Below are positions 47,491 through 60,600 of a DNA stretch of 64,000 nt, in pieces. Where the stretch lies: contig PQWQ01000012.1 of the NCBI GenBank assembly GCA_002943765.1, positions 372,001 to 436,000 of the forward strand. Reading direction: 5' to 3'. The notes below the pieces were generated by a model. The model was given only the letters and a program-made list of their open reading frames with translations. It was not told the origin of the DNA and did no database searches. How positions within the stretch are numbered: position 1 is the stretch's first letter; each line of letters starts with the position of its first letter. The position numbers were made by a program, and so were the translations under genes. The stretch comes from Psoroptes ovis (lineage: Eukaryota; Arthropoda; Arachnida; Sarcoptiformes; Psoroptidae).

Positions 47491-50400
47491 GTATTCGAAG
47501 GCCATTCAAAGGCCCTCAATGATCATCATCACCTTCATAATCATCATTGATTTATTTGACAATCGAAAAATTGTGGCAAAAGCTTCCGAACATGATCAAA
47601 TATTGACATTTATGATCATCATTATTATCATCATTGATTCGGTGGTAAATTCGGTAAAATCATTGATTTCTTCGAAACAAATTCGATACAATTAGATACA
47701 AATTGCAATAAATCAATGTTTGTAAATATTAATCGAATGGATAATGATTTATATCCCCAAAATGTATCCAAATTGTCAAATATTTATCATTGATTTTGTG
47801 GATTTGTGTAGCTTTTAAATCATCTTTAATTTTTACCGAATGTTTTTAAAATGGTTACAAATAAATATCTGGGTGGTCATTGATTGCTGAATAATATATC
47901 TGAATGGTATAATGCTATCTGTGTACACACAAATCTGTATTATCTTCTTACGCTTCTGTGTATATGTTTATGTTTGTATTTGTATTCGCTTCGATCGATA
48001 AAATCGATCAAGATTATTATCATCTATTATACCATTATGATGATCATCATTATTATTATTGCTGATGTTGACCTCACACACACACATATCTATCCATGAA
48101 TATGGCATGAAAAATGCTCGTGATAAAAGTGTATTTCAGGTGTGATTCACGATTTTTTATTATGAATTTTAATCGTCTATGAGGCTATAGCTTCGCAAGT
48201 TCTTTCATGTCTTAAGACACGATTTTTTTTTGTTGATTTTTTTTTCGCTGTGTTTGATTTTGTGGCCAAAATATACCACGATGTTTGTTCAAATGTAATT
48301 TAATTGATATTTTTTTTCCATTCATCCATCCATCCATCCCCTTCAATTCGATTACGCCAGAAGACATTGTTTGTTCTACGGCTAAACTCGGCGATTTGTT
48401 GTGGTCAAAATCACGCTGAAGACCATTGAAGACCTTTGAAGACCTCTCCATGTGGCTTGGAGGTCCAAAACGATTTTCACACACACTAACACACGCATGT
48501 ACAGACATGGTAAAACCACACACACACACAGACACCACCGTAGACCATTTTGATGATAATTAAATCTTAATCGAAATTTGATTGTGGTTTTCTCTTTATC
48601 ACCAAAACCATCAAAGAAATCAAAGTTAGATTCAATTAAATTCATTCATATTAATTGAATGAATGGTCCCCAGTCATGTGAGTCCTCAACCTCTTAAACC
48701 TTAACCACAAACCTTTTAAATGTGAATATCATTCTTCTGAATATTTGAAGACTTGATCACCGAAGTAGAAAATGTTTGATCGATCGACTGATTATCGTTG
48801 TTTCGTGTACCATCAAATTCAATTTGAAACAATTTACACCTTTTTTTTTTTTGAAAGGTGAAAATTTGGAAATTTGCTCGGAAATTTCCAAGCAATTTTC
48901 TCAGGTAAATTCCCAAGAAATTTTCTCTCAGGTAAATCAATTGTTTTCTCCCCTCAAAATGTTCAAATTCAATTGTTTTTTCCATATTTCCATTGATTGA
49001 TTGATTGATTGATTTTCTTTTGAAAACAATTCAATTTCAATTCAATTGAAAACAATGCAAAATTCAGCCATTTGAAAAACATTGAATCATTGAAAAAACA
49101 CTTTGAATCAACTAAGCGAACACCTGTTCAAATGAATTAATTAATTGTTTAATTAATTTGTTAATTAAACAATAATTCAATGATTGCGTAAATTAATTGA
49201 ATGTTGGGCTATGCACAGCTGACTGACTGATAGTTGTTAGTTGATCAATGACAATGGCAATCAATTGATTCATCATTGATTAGCTGATTGATCAATCAGC
49301 AGTTGTGATCCAACAGGGTGGAACCTTGTGGTCGATTTCTGAGAAATTTCTCTTGGAAACTTCCCAAAAGTTCCCAGAAATCATCGACAAGATCTTCATT
49401 GTATTTGAGGACTCTATATTTGAAAATGAAGGTAATTCTAAGGGTAAAGTCCTTTGGGTAAGGTCCTTGGGGGTAATGGTAAGGGTAAGGGTTGCAAAAT
49501 GTTGGAAATTGAAAATTATTAAAATCAATCATTTGATTGATCGATTTTAGTGAAATTGAATTGAATGAATCAGTCAAATTTAATCTAAATCATGAATTTT
49601 CAATTCTTAATTAAATTTAATTCCGTATCTAATCGATCAATCAATCAATCAATCATTTGATGATGATTCAATGATCAAATTGATTAGATTGTTGATTGTC
49701 AGAAATCGTTTCTCACCAAAAAAATCAACAAAACACCAGAAAAAATCAATCAACAGGTATCAACAATACCTGGTCAAGTTATGTCAATCTTGTATTTGAC
49801 AAACCAGAAAATATCATCAAGGGACCTACACGACCCTTGCCTGATCAAGCTATTCATTCAAAACATGCTCAATTTCAGATATTTTGACAAGGTTTGTACC
49901 TTTTAAATGTGACAAAATGTTCATACTAATGAAATCACAAGTGACAAGTGAAAAAAATCAATTGCCTGTGCCAGCACAAACATTGATTGAATTCAAAGTT
50001 AAAATAATTCACCATTGCTGCGTTTGTTGTCGATGATAATTGACAAGTGTATACAATTTCATTACATTCAATTATCTATGTGAATCTATGCGTTTGTGTT
50101 TACCTGTGAATTTAATTTTCATGTTTAATTATACAGGTATACATGCCTCTACAATACACACAGAGACATTCAACAAGATATGAATTAATGTTAACAAGCG
50201 CAACAAGTGAATAATGCAATTTATGCATAGAAAATCGTAGAATTTCATTCCAATTTAAATAAATTTGATAACCTTAATGAAATGAAAAGGGGTTATCGAA
50301 TCGAATCGAATTGAATTACAATGATTCTCAAACGGTTCGAGGAATTTTTCCCGTAAAGTTTCCTGGAAATTTCCCGGGAAAATTCCCAGCAAAATATAGT

Positions 50401-50781
50401 TCTTTCTTAATTCGCCCACTAATCATTTGAATTATTGTGAACAATAACTTGTTCAAATCATAAATGATGATTAATTACCTGTTGAATAATTTGAAAAATT
50501 TGAATAGATGCGAATACACACATCTAACAATGTGTGAACAGAGTTTTTGAATACTTTTCATATATTTGTACTTGCACCATTCACATGTGTAGTCTAATAT
50601 GCCTTGTTTTCCATCTATTTTGCACCGAGCAAATGACTTGTAAATAGATTTAAATAAAAATTTTGTATTGTAATTTCAAATAATGATAATAATAATTATA
50701 ATTTATTACCTGTTTTATTTGGCATACTTCAAGGTAAGAGACATGGAAATAATGGAAAATGTATGCAAACATGGAAATATA

Positions 50782-50864
50782 TTAGGTTGTCCCATAAGTT
50801 CTTGCCGTTTTTCGAATAAAAAAAAATATTTAAAAAATCGGCAAGAACTTATGGGACAACCTAA
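50782..50864. mobile_element. mariner-type MITE (copy 3)
   Basis: 83-bp foldback with arms ttaggttgtcccataagttc and complement, TA on the left flank. The arms are intact and the loop is A-rich. Confidence 0.85.
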
Positions 50865-52204
50865 AATTTGAAAATCCACCATTTTTACCACAGATTATAG
50901 TTCAAACAATTATGATTAAACTCCAAGATGGAAATTAATTGTTATTGTTACCTGGAAAAATAATAATGACTAATGTATTGTTAATAAAACAATAATCCTT
51001 GGTTGTCCAAGTATCAAGTAAGTATTCGAATGTGTATTTGAATGTATTCAATGAGTGTGTCTATTAGTTGATGTTTAAAGCTTATTTTAAAAGGTCTTAG
51101 CCTTATAATAATCATCAAAATACGAATAATCCGGAACAAATTAATCCGAATGAGTTTTTTATAATTTTTTTCTATGATTTTCTACGATGAAATAAAACAG
51201 CAAAAATCAGCTTTTTGACAGGTAAAATTCATGCATACAGGTATGTTGTTTGTGCACATACAAAGCATTTTGATTGTGTTTCGATTGTTTCATGTGTTGG
51301 TTTGTGCGGTTGCAGCAGGTATCCTCAAATGCTGCAGCTGTCTTTTGATTATCATCATTATTCTCAATTGAATAGACTTGAATGGAATTGAATTGAAATT
51401 TTGAATTTTGAAAGACTTAAGACCTAAGACTTGATTGTATTTGAATGTTTAATTAATCATTTTTCTCTGAATTTTTGATTAATGAATAACGATGCAAATG
51501 ATCAATGACTGACAGATGAGTGGAGAGAAATCTTGAAGAACAATAAAGGGTATAACCCTTTTAAATTTTCATAAAATTCTGCTGTTATTTGTGTGTATAA
51601 AGGCGTGTATTCTGTGTGTGTATTCAAGATGTGAATTAAGAGTGTATCAAGTGAAAATAATGCCTATAAATTCTTTGAATTCTTAATTGATAATCTCGTT
51701 GGATAATCCATGAATTAGCAATAGATTAGATTCACTTTGCTTCAAAAAATAACGTAAAAGGTCCTAATCTTTCATCGTGGACCAACAAAGCCACAGATAA
51801 TCCAATCCGCCACATGAGTTAATCTATAATTTCATCGTAAGTTCAATCATTTAAACAATTGAATCATTCTGCAAACTCATCTTCGCTGCTAAATCATTGT
51901 TTTTGAAAAGGTTATTAGACACGGATTTGTGGCGCTGTTGTTGCTGATGTTATATTGTTACTAATGCAGTATTTTCGTTGCTGTTTTGCCAAATTTTTCA
52001 AATTTTGACTCAGATAATCAATTTTCAATTGTAAAATTGATAATTATAAATTCAAATATATTCAAAGATACGAAAAAAAAAATCTCTTCTTGAAAACAAT
52101 TCATTCATTTTTCAATTCTAAAAAAAAATCTTCAATTAATCCAATACGGTGATAACTTGTGAATAATAATGCACGACTAATCAATGTTTATCCATTTAAT
52201 ATAA

Positions 52205-52286
52205 TTAGGTTGTCCCATAAGTTCTTGCCGTTTTTCAATTGTTTTTTTTCATTCAAAAAATGGCAAGAACTTATGGGACAACCTAA
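52205..52286. mobile_element. mariner-type MITE (copy 4)
   Basis: 82-bp foldback with the same arms; right flank TA. The loop is T-rich and ends ttcattcaaaaaatgg, like copies 2 and 5, so these probably share a recent source. Confidence 0.85.
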
Positions 52287-52448
52287 TATTAAATGGATAT
52301 ACAGGAAAATACAAAAAAAGGGGGCCGAATCGATTATCATTGTTTTATGATTCGTTGTTGTTTACCATTTTTATTGTACTCTTTGCCCACCCACTTTTTC
52401 TCCTCAAAAATTTTTTGTTTTAGATTCTTTGTGATTGACGGATTTCTA

Positions 52449-52532
52449 TTAGGTTGTCCCATAAGTTCTTGCCGTTTTTTTCAATTTTTTTTTCATTCGA
52501 AAAACGGCATGAACTTATGGGACAACCTCTAA
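52449..52532. mobile_element. mariner-type MITE (copy 5)
   Basis: 84-bp foldback only 162 bp from copy 4. TA on both flanks; the right end has a 2-base insertion (cctctaa) and one arm substitution (ggcatgaac). Confidence 0.85.
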
Positions 52533-53017
52533 TATTTCTCAGTTCAAAATGGGTTTGTTTTTTGATTAATTTAAACGTTTTCTCGCCCAAATCATTTTCG
52601 ATGACAAGTTCATATTAACATTTGTTTTGAATATTTGAATTTTCATGTTTTTCATTTGGCCTAAAACATGAAATTTTCGAATTTCGTCGTATTTTGCTTT
52701 GCCAAATTTGATTTTTCTCGGAAATTTTCCAAGAAATTTCCGAGTAAAAACAAACTCGATTCGAAATTTGCTACAAACGAATTGATGATTTATTCATTTT
52801 TCCAAGTTTTTTTTGTTGCATTTTTTCGAGTGAAAATCACTCGAAAAAATAGCAAAAATAAGCAGAAAATTCAGAAAAAAACTCATTTCGACTCAACAAC
52901 AATACACGATTGGCTAGAATTCATTGCATAATGTTTCTTAGTGTTTCTCTGTATGTTTCTCAGTGTTTTTTAATGTTTCTACGTTTTCTTTTATTCATAA
53001 AATTTTCGACGAAAATA

Positions 53018-53097
53018 TTAGGTTGTCCCATAAGTTCTTGCCGTTTGTCGTATAAAATGAAAATTAAAAAACGGCAAGAACTTATCGGACAACCTAA
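53018..53097. mobile_element. mariner-type MITE (copy 6)
   Basis: 80-bp foldback with TA on both flanks, one right-arm substitution (cttatcgg) and a loop distinct from copies 4 and 5. Confidence 0.85.
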
Positions 53098-54641
53098 TAT
53101 GTTTTTCGACTGTGTTTTGTTCAGCTGTTTGCTTTTTCTTTGTGTTCAAGCATCAATTCGTTTTTCGAATTTTCAAGTTTTTTCGATTAGAAAACGCCCC
53201 TTTTTTACCTTTCACTTATTTTCAATTAGTTACGAGGCGTGGTTTCCTTCAAAAAATAAAGAAAATAATGCAAATATATACAAGTGTAGAGCTTAAAATT
53301 GCTGATTATTGGTAGCAGCGACTCGAGAGGCGGAGTCTATTTTCGAATGTAGATGTATTGATTATAATGTAGAAAAAACAAGAATTCGAAATGTTTTCAT
53401 TTTTGACTCCGCCTCCAACAAAAAAAAAATTTTCATGCTAATTTCAATGTTTACATTTTACATCAGCGAGAAAATCAATTCAAAAATCAAACGAATCGAA
53501 TCACAAATTCATTGTGTTTTCAAGATGTATGTTTTCATCATTCTTCTTCATTCAAAAATACCTCAAGTAACAACCACAAAACAACGACAATATTTGTGCT
53601 GGTTGGTTGTTTGAATTGAAAAATGTTTTTTCAATTCAACTTTGATTCGTTGAAATCAACGCTTTAAATGAATGTGCAGAGTGATTATTTGAATTCAAAA
53701 ATCAAATTTTGAATCAAAATTTTCAAATTAATCCGTGATTAATTTGAATAACTCATCATTTGTTCCCTAAAAAATGATTTAAAGTTTACCAATTTGACCC
53801 AGCCAAAGTTCACCAAGATCAGTCAAAACAAATCCTACAAATCACCACGAATCGAATCCAATTCAATTATTTATGCTTGATTATAATCTGAGGAAATTTG
53901 TGTCATTTGACCCTTAAATCAAAGGGTTAAAATTTGAATTGTTTTGATGTGTATCCGTTCAAAGATAGAATCAATTGACCTGTAGAATCTTCAATCAATG
54001 ATCATCGCTTGCTCAACGCTACTCGAATGCAATCGCAGTGAAATCATAGGCTCAAAGGATTAGCCATAATCAACGTATCAACGATAACGTCGAAAAAAAA
54101 TTCTACAACTTGCTTGACATTGTGTAGGGCCTTTAAATTATCATCGTTCGATGCGATTTTGTACCCTTGAAATAGCATCATTGAATTTCAGAAATTTGTC
54201 TTCGGTTTCCGAGAAAATTTCTCCGCTCCCTACCTGTCTACTGATTATGTGATTTACGGGAAAATTTTTCCCTCTTCAATTTTAGTGCATTACGTGTCTG
54301 TGCATTTTTAATTAAATTTCAATTAGTTTGTCAAATGTATAATCTTCAATTTCGAATGTTTATCACCTGTGTTTGTCTGCGCCAATGAGCGAGTGTAGTG
54401 TCTTCAAATTAAAATTCAAATAAAGTTGATCTCATTGATGTGCAGCTTCAATTCAAAAATTAATTTTTTTAATTAAATGAATTAATTAAGATAATTAAGA
54501 CGACGATAAAATTTCATTGAAAATTTGATTAATTAATCAGATTAATTAATTGATTTATTATTTCAATTATTTCGTGGAAATTTTCTTGAAGATTTTCAAA
54601 AAATTTTTCCGGGAAATTTCCCTTCACCCCTTCAATTCAAA

Positions 54642-57600
54642 ATGTCTTTGAATATTCGTCCATTGTTTGGTTACCCTTTTCAAGGTACGTTGAAATCATC
54701 AATCCATCTAATAACCACTTGTTGATTGCTTCATTTGTCAATTTTGATTCAATAATTTTTACACCCCCATAGGCCAAGGACGTGTAAATCAATTGGGCGG
54801 CGTATTCATCAATGGCCGTCCATTACCGAATCATGTTCGGTTAAAAATTGTTGAATTAGCTGCGGCCGGTGTACGGCCATGTGTCATATCACGCCAGCTA
54901 CGTGTATCACATGGTTGTGTATCGAAAATATTGAATCGTTATCAGGTAAGGTTATACATTCATGATTTGACCAATTCAGATTTTAAGGGATTGAATTCTA
55001 CGGGAAATTTTTTCTGGAAAACGTTTACCATTCAAAGAGCTGCAGAGTCTAAAGAACTGAAACCCAAAGCCCTGAGAGAGACTAGTTTGAGACATATTAA
55101 TGTAGACCTAGACCTAATAAACCATAGTCACTAATCATCGAATCATTTTGAAACTAATTCCTATAAATGTAAAGGTTAATACCTTAACAATAAAATGGTG
55201 ATTAGTAAATTTTTTCTTGAATTAAGATTATTAGATTAGTATCATTCATATGTCTAATAATATCCTTGAAATTAGACCAAATAACAACAAAAATTTTATC
55301 CTTTAATCAGATTAATGTTGCGCTAGTTTTCATGTTTCATTGTTCTACGCAAGCTTTGTGCATAATGATAATATTAACCATTTCATTAATCCATTAAATT
55401 GTAACGAATTTTCCCTCATTATTCGCATCAATAATCTGCTACACTCTGCGCGCAAGCTATAGACCTTGAGACATTGGAATTATTCGTTCATTGTTCACAA
55501 ATATGGCCACGCAAATTTATTCAAGTAGATTTAAGTAGATTAATTATGATGAATAATAGGGATTTGTGGCCATATTCATTTCTTCCATGTCAATGACGTT
55601 ATGGTTAATACCTATTAAAATGTTTCACAATCAATCGGTGCATGGTAATTGATTCATTGCAATCAATTGATTGTGAATCAAAAAATTCACCGATTCAAGG
55701 ATAAATTGAAAATTTTAAGAAGTTTTCAAAGGTCTACGAAGAGGTCCTAACCTTTGAAAATATCCTTATATTCATGTCATTTTCAAATGATTTAATTTCA
55801 ATTTCGATATATTTTTTTTGAACAGGAAACCGGATCAATTCGACCAGGTGTAATTGGCGGGTCAAAACCACGTGTTACAACGCCTGATATTGAAAAACGT
55901 ATCGATGATTATCGTATTAAAGATGATAGCAATAATCAAGGTAATAACCTTTTAATTTATGATGATCATGATGATAATCGACAACAAGCGCAATCAATTT
56001 CGATCATCAGCGAGCTGTTACCACGCGTACCACGATTATCATCAGCATCCACCATCCACCTCCTCCAATACCTTTAATGAAATGTATAACCTTTACCTCT
56101 AATGATGAATGTGAGTTGGAACCTTAGAAATAAATATTTCCAAGAAAATTTCCTCGCAAAAATTCCCAGAAAGTTTCTCTATGTAATCCTTTTGTTTATA
56201 TCTTCTTAATTATCTCAATATCTTACAAGGTATAACCTCTGAATGTTCAAAGACTTTCAACAGCAGGTGACTTGAATGAATTCATGAATTAAATTTTTGA
56301 ATGATGACACATATTTTGACACGAATGACAGTTGATATATTTTGACACGTTTGACATGTGAAAATTTAATTATCAGGCCTAAACGACCTAAAATTAATCC
56401 TTTTGTTTTGAAGCCATCAAAAAATGACAAAATGATTGACTTTTGACATTTCACATGAATTTTAGTATTCAAAGGGTTGAAAAGGGTTAATTTTCCGGTC
56501 CATGATTATGTAACAGGTAAATTTCGTTTTGAGAAGAAACAGTTTGACCAAGGGTGAACAAGGGCCTAGCGTTTAGCTAGCTTGGCTATGACCCTGCGGG
56601 CAAACGATTCAAAATTCTCATGTGATTTTTTTTTGCTGAAAATAATCGGATTACCGATTTCCAATCAGTTTTTTCAGGTCCAGGGTCTTTTGTTGAGGTC
56701 TATTGTATGGAATTCAGCTTGTATGACTTGCATAATCCTTGTGTGGTTTTTCAAGCTTTTTCACTGTGACAGAAACAGCTGCAGCCAACATTGCATAGCT
56801 CAGGCAATGTATAATCTTTGTATGAATAGCTATAGCCTTTATACCTATTAGTTTTCATTGAATTTTTTTCCAATTTTGTTTGTTTGAAAATTTCAATTTT
56901 CTGCAATCATGGTAATTTCAGCCATCATAAACACCTTTTGACCTTTTGTGGTTATATGAGGTCCCTAGTGAGGTTTATATCCTTAGTTTTGCTGGTTTGT
57001 TTGTTTCAAAAATTTGTTTCATTCAAAATTTTAAAAATATTTCAAAGGTATTTGAAAGGTTGTATTCTACGAAGGTTATACCTTAGCTATACTTATTTTA
57101 TTCGAATGAAATGTTATTACTTCGAATCATTCAAATCCAAAATAATTAATTAATTGAGACTAAATGATAATTAACAAATTGTGATCAATGAAATCAAAAT
57201 TTTCGAATTAAATCTCATGGATTTTCGCAGGTTCTTACCTGAAGAAATACCTCTGTGTTTGAACAGTTCAAATGTGAATACCTTTGTGTGTATGAGTGTA
57301 GATCATTCATATATTTTTGTATATTTAATCAATCAATCATATCGAATCGATAGATGATCAATCAAATATTTGATATTTTCAATTGAAATCCGATCGATTC
57401 AATCGAATCGATATCATTTGAATATATATCATTTCAAATTGATATTTAAAACACATCATCAATCTTGATGGTGGTCAAGATACACAGCCGCTGAAGACAT
57501 TGTCCATGATGTCCATGATGATCAATGTATTCAAACAAGATTAGCGAACAGTGATTAAGTCACGAACATCGGCAGCTATACTTTTGATGAATGGTTGATC

Positions 57601-60600
57601 GGCCGAAAAATGGTCATCATCATGTCATTCGATCAATGGCTAATGATATCTTTGAATGACCATCGAATGATGTTCCGATGATGGACATCAATCCCCGATC
57701 ATCAAAATCCGATCGATGTTCGGAAGCTTGTATGTGGACAGCCCTGATCAATAAGATGATGAGGCTTATGCCTATTATCATCATCCATTGGTCAAGCAAT
57801 TGTTAAAAAGTTGAAAGGTTGTAAGCATCTCTGTGTGTACCCGTGTGTGTGGTCATAACCTTTTAAAATACGGAACACTCGGCAACTTCGAAGATCAAAG
57901 ATCGTCCAAGATGATGCCCAACCATCCATCCATCGATTGACATCCACACGAAGTGATCATCATTGACATCGTGCGAATCTACGCCGAAGTAGAGGCTCAT
58001 AAGCTTCAAATGTTCAGCCGAAGACATCGGAAAAATCTGTAACATTACTCAAACATTGCGTGACAAGGTTTTCGAGAGTGGATAATGGTCATTTAGCGTG
58101 CGCCATAGAAATATTCGAAATAAAACTAAATTAAGTAATCAAAATGATGATAATTAAGAATGGTGACCAGCTCTACCAATTCAAACCCTTGAATTGATTG
58201 TACCTTATTACCTCGAACAATAGACGATAATAAGCTATTAACACCTGAATTATCATCGGGTTATTGTTGTTGCTCGGTCTTCGGCATTACCATCATCATC
58301 ATTACCATTGTTGTTATCATCTGAAATGGACGTGTCTTGATTACATGATTAAATTCAATGATGATAGAATCTTCGAATGAGGTTACTACCTTTGAATATT
58401 TCGAGATAAAAAAAAAATTCACATAAAAAAGTAATAATTACACATTGATTACATAATAATTATAAGGTTCAAAGTATTAAGGTTATACATACACCTAAAT
58501 ACACGAATACAACACATGAATCTATCCAATGCTGCGCAAGGGATGTGTTTTTTATTCGATGTTTTGTCACCAAATTTAAGTGGAATTTAATTATCGCTTC
58601 AATTTGATTGTTATGCCATCGCCGCGCATGCTGATGCTGGGCGGTCGAATTCAATTTGCTGAATTTTGATTGAATCACCATTTTCTCTAACCACCAACAA
58701 ATATGGTCAAAAACTTTTTAAATATTTCCAACCTTTCTGAACACCTCTGAAAACCTTTAAAATAGTCAAACATAATCACCTCTGAAAACCTTTCAGATGA
58801 TGATCAGATACGTAATTCAATTCAAATTCAGTCATTATTAAGTAATTAAGTTCCCAAAAATTTTGTCATTTAAATGCAAATTATGATCATGATTCGAGAT
58901 CTAATTGAATTTTTTTGGACATTGTCTTTGATGATAATAATTTATGGTCATATACCTGACAGAATAGGTAATTACTTAATTTAGTAATTCAATTGAATTG
59001 AATTCTGAATTAATTTGAATCAATTTAAATCAATTTCGTTCGACCGTTTTATGCAAGTTAATCATGCCTCGCCAGCTTATTTCGGTCGGAATTCAGTGAT
59101 TTCATTTAAGAGTTTGACAATTGAAATGTCAATCAGATCTGAGCTAAAGATGCTTGAATACAAGATGTGTCTTTGAAGAAAGTGAAATATTTCGGCTTGA
59201 AAAAAACAAACTGGCTGCGCATCATAATCAATATCTTCAATAATTAATGTATTAATTTTTATTATAAAGTCAAAGGTTACTACCTGTTACTGTGGTGGTT
59301 TGTTGGTTAATTAATTAAAAATGAAACCTTTTCAAAGCTTGTTTTCAAGCATTGCTTGAAAACGTGCGCAATTTGTGTGTCTTAGTGCTTATATCGTTTC
59401 TACACATTCATTAGTTATCTATGTGTGTTTAAGTAAGGGTCTATACCTTTGAAGACGATCAAACAGAAAAAAACATCAATAAGATGCGCGCAAAGCTATC
59501 TCTTAGCAGCAAATGTCGGCAAATCTTTATTGGCGGTGTCTGTGTCTACAGGTATTGAAAAAATTAGACACAAGGCCTAAGACCTATCAAAAAATGAGAG
59601 AGAGATACAAAGTTGAAACCTTTGAAAATAATTATAAAAACAATATAAAATTTCTTAATTAAATTAAGTAATTAATCAAAATGATTTGTAATATTGAATA
59701 TATCATCTGTTACCATTGGCAAAGCTTGCGTGTAAAAGCTTGCGCGGCAAGCTTTTAGTTGAAAATTAAACAAAATTCGTGATCTCCAAAGCTGAGCTTC
59801 AACAAAATAAACATCATTTGTAATGATATTTCATTAATTATTTGAAAAAAAGAAGATAATTACAAATTTGTTCAAAAGAAGAAACCACCAATGATAAAAT
59901 GAAATATCAATCAAAATCACACACAAACACAAATTTTACGAATGTGACAAATGATACATTTATCATTTAGCCAAGTTTTTTTTTTTGGTAAGGGTATTCG
60001 TACCTTTGTAAAGGTATACGTACCTTTAAAGTTTATACGAATACCTGTTGAATGTAATCACTGAGATCAATGTATTTGAAGAATTTAATGTTTTAAATTT
60101 CAAAAATTAATTGAAATCAAAAGATCATCCAAGCCTGATCATCATCTGAGCTTTTTTCTTTTCACTAAGAGGTTCAAAAGGTATAACCCTCTGGTTTGAA
60201 GAGAGATATAAATTCTTTGAAATGAAATTAATTGAAATTTTTAGAAAAATTCAAGTTGCGCAAGCGGTGGTGGCGTTGTTAGAGGTGGTGGTGCTCGTAG
60301 TCATATTGTGGTCACCGATGAAGATCTAATTGATTGACCATTTAATTGATATCTTGATTAATTTTAATGAATTTTTTGATTTTCAGCTGAAGATTCAGCA
60401 AGTGATTCAAGTGATGTTGAACCTGGATTAACATTGAAACGTAAACAACGCCGATCACGTACCACTTTCACTGCACATCAATTAGATGAATTGGAAAAAG
60501 CATTCGAACGTACACAATATCCGGACATATACACTCGGGAAGAGCTAGCGCAACGTACAAAATTAACTGAAGCACGTGTACAGGTAGGTGCATTGACTGT

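Larger units (their letters stand above)
47500..54641. other. upstream region of Pax3/7 gene, repeat- and MITE-rich
   Basis: No confident coding sequence. Contains four MITEs in 2.3 kb (50.78-53.10 kb), many ggaaatttcc-type palindromes from 48.86 kb on, a tandem CAG-GTAAAT duplication (48.90 kb), and CA repeats. Expected to contain 5' UTR exons and regulatory DNA of the Pax gene. Confidence 0.4.

Noticed and set aside
50683..53296. Repeated peptide LGCPISSCRF in several open frames
   Set aside because: It is only the translation of the MITE terminal arm, not a protein family.
60252..60340. Gly-rich frame (GGGVVRGGGARSHIVVTDEDLI) as a missing Pax exon
   Set aside because: Neither candidate acceptor gives the phase needed after exon 3, no GT donor follows before the stop, and it does not resemble RED or the octapeptide.
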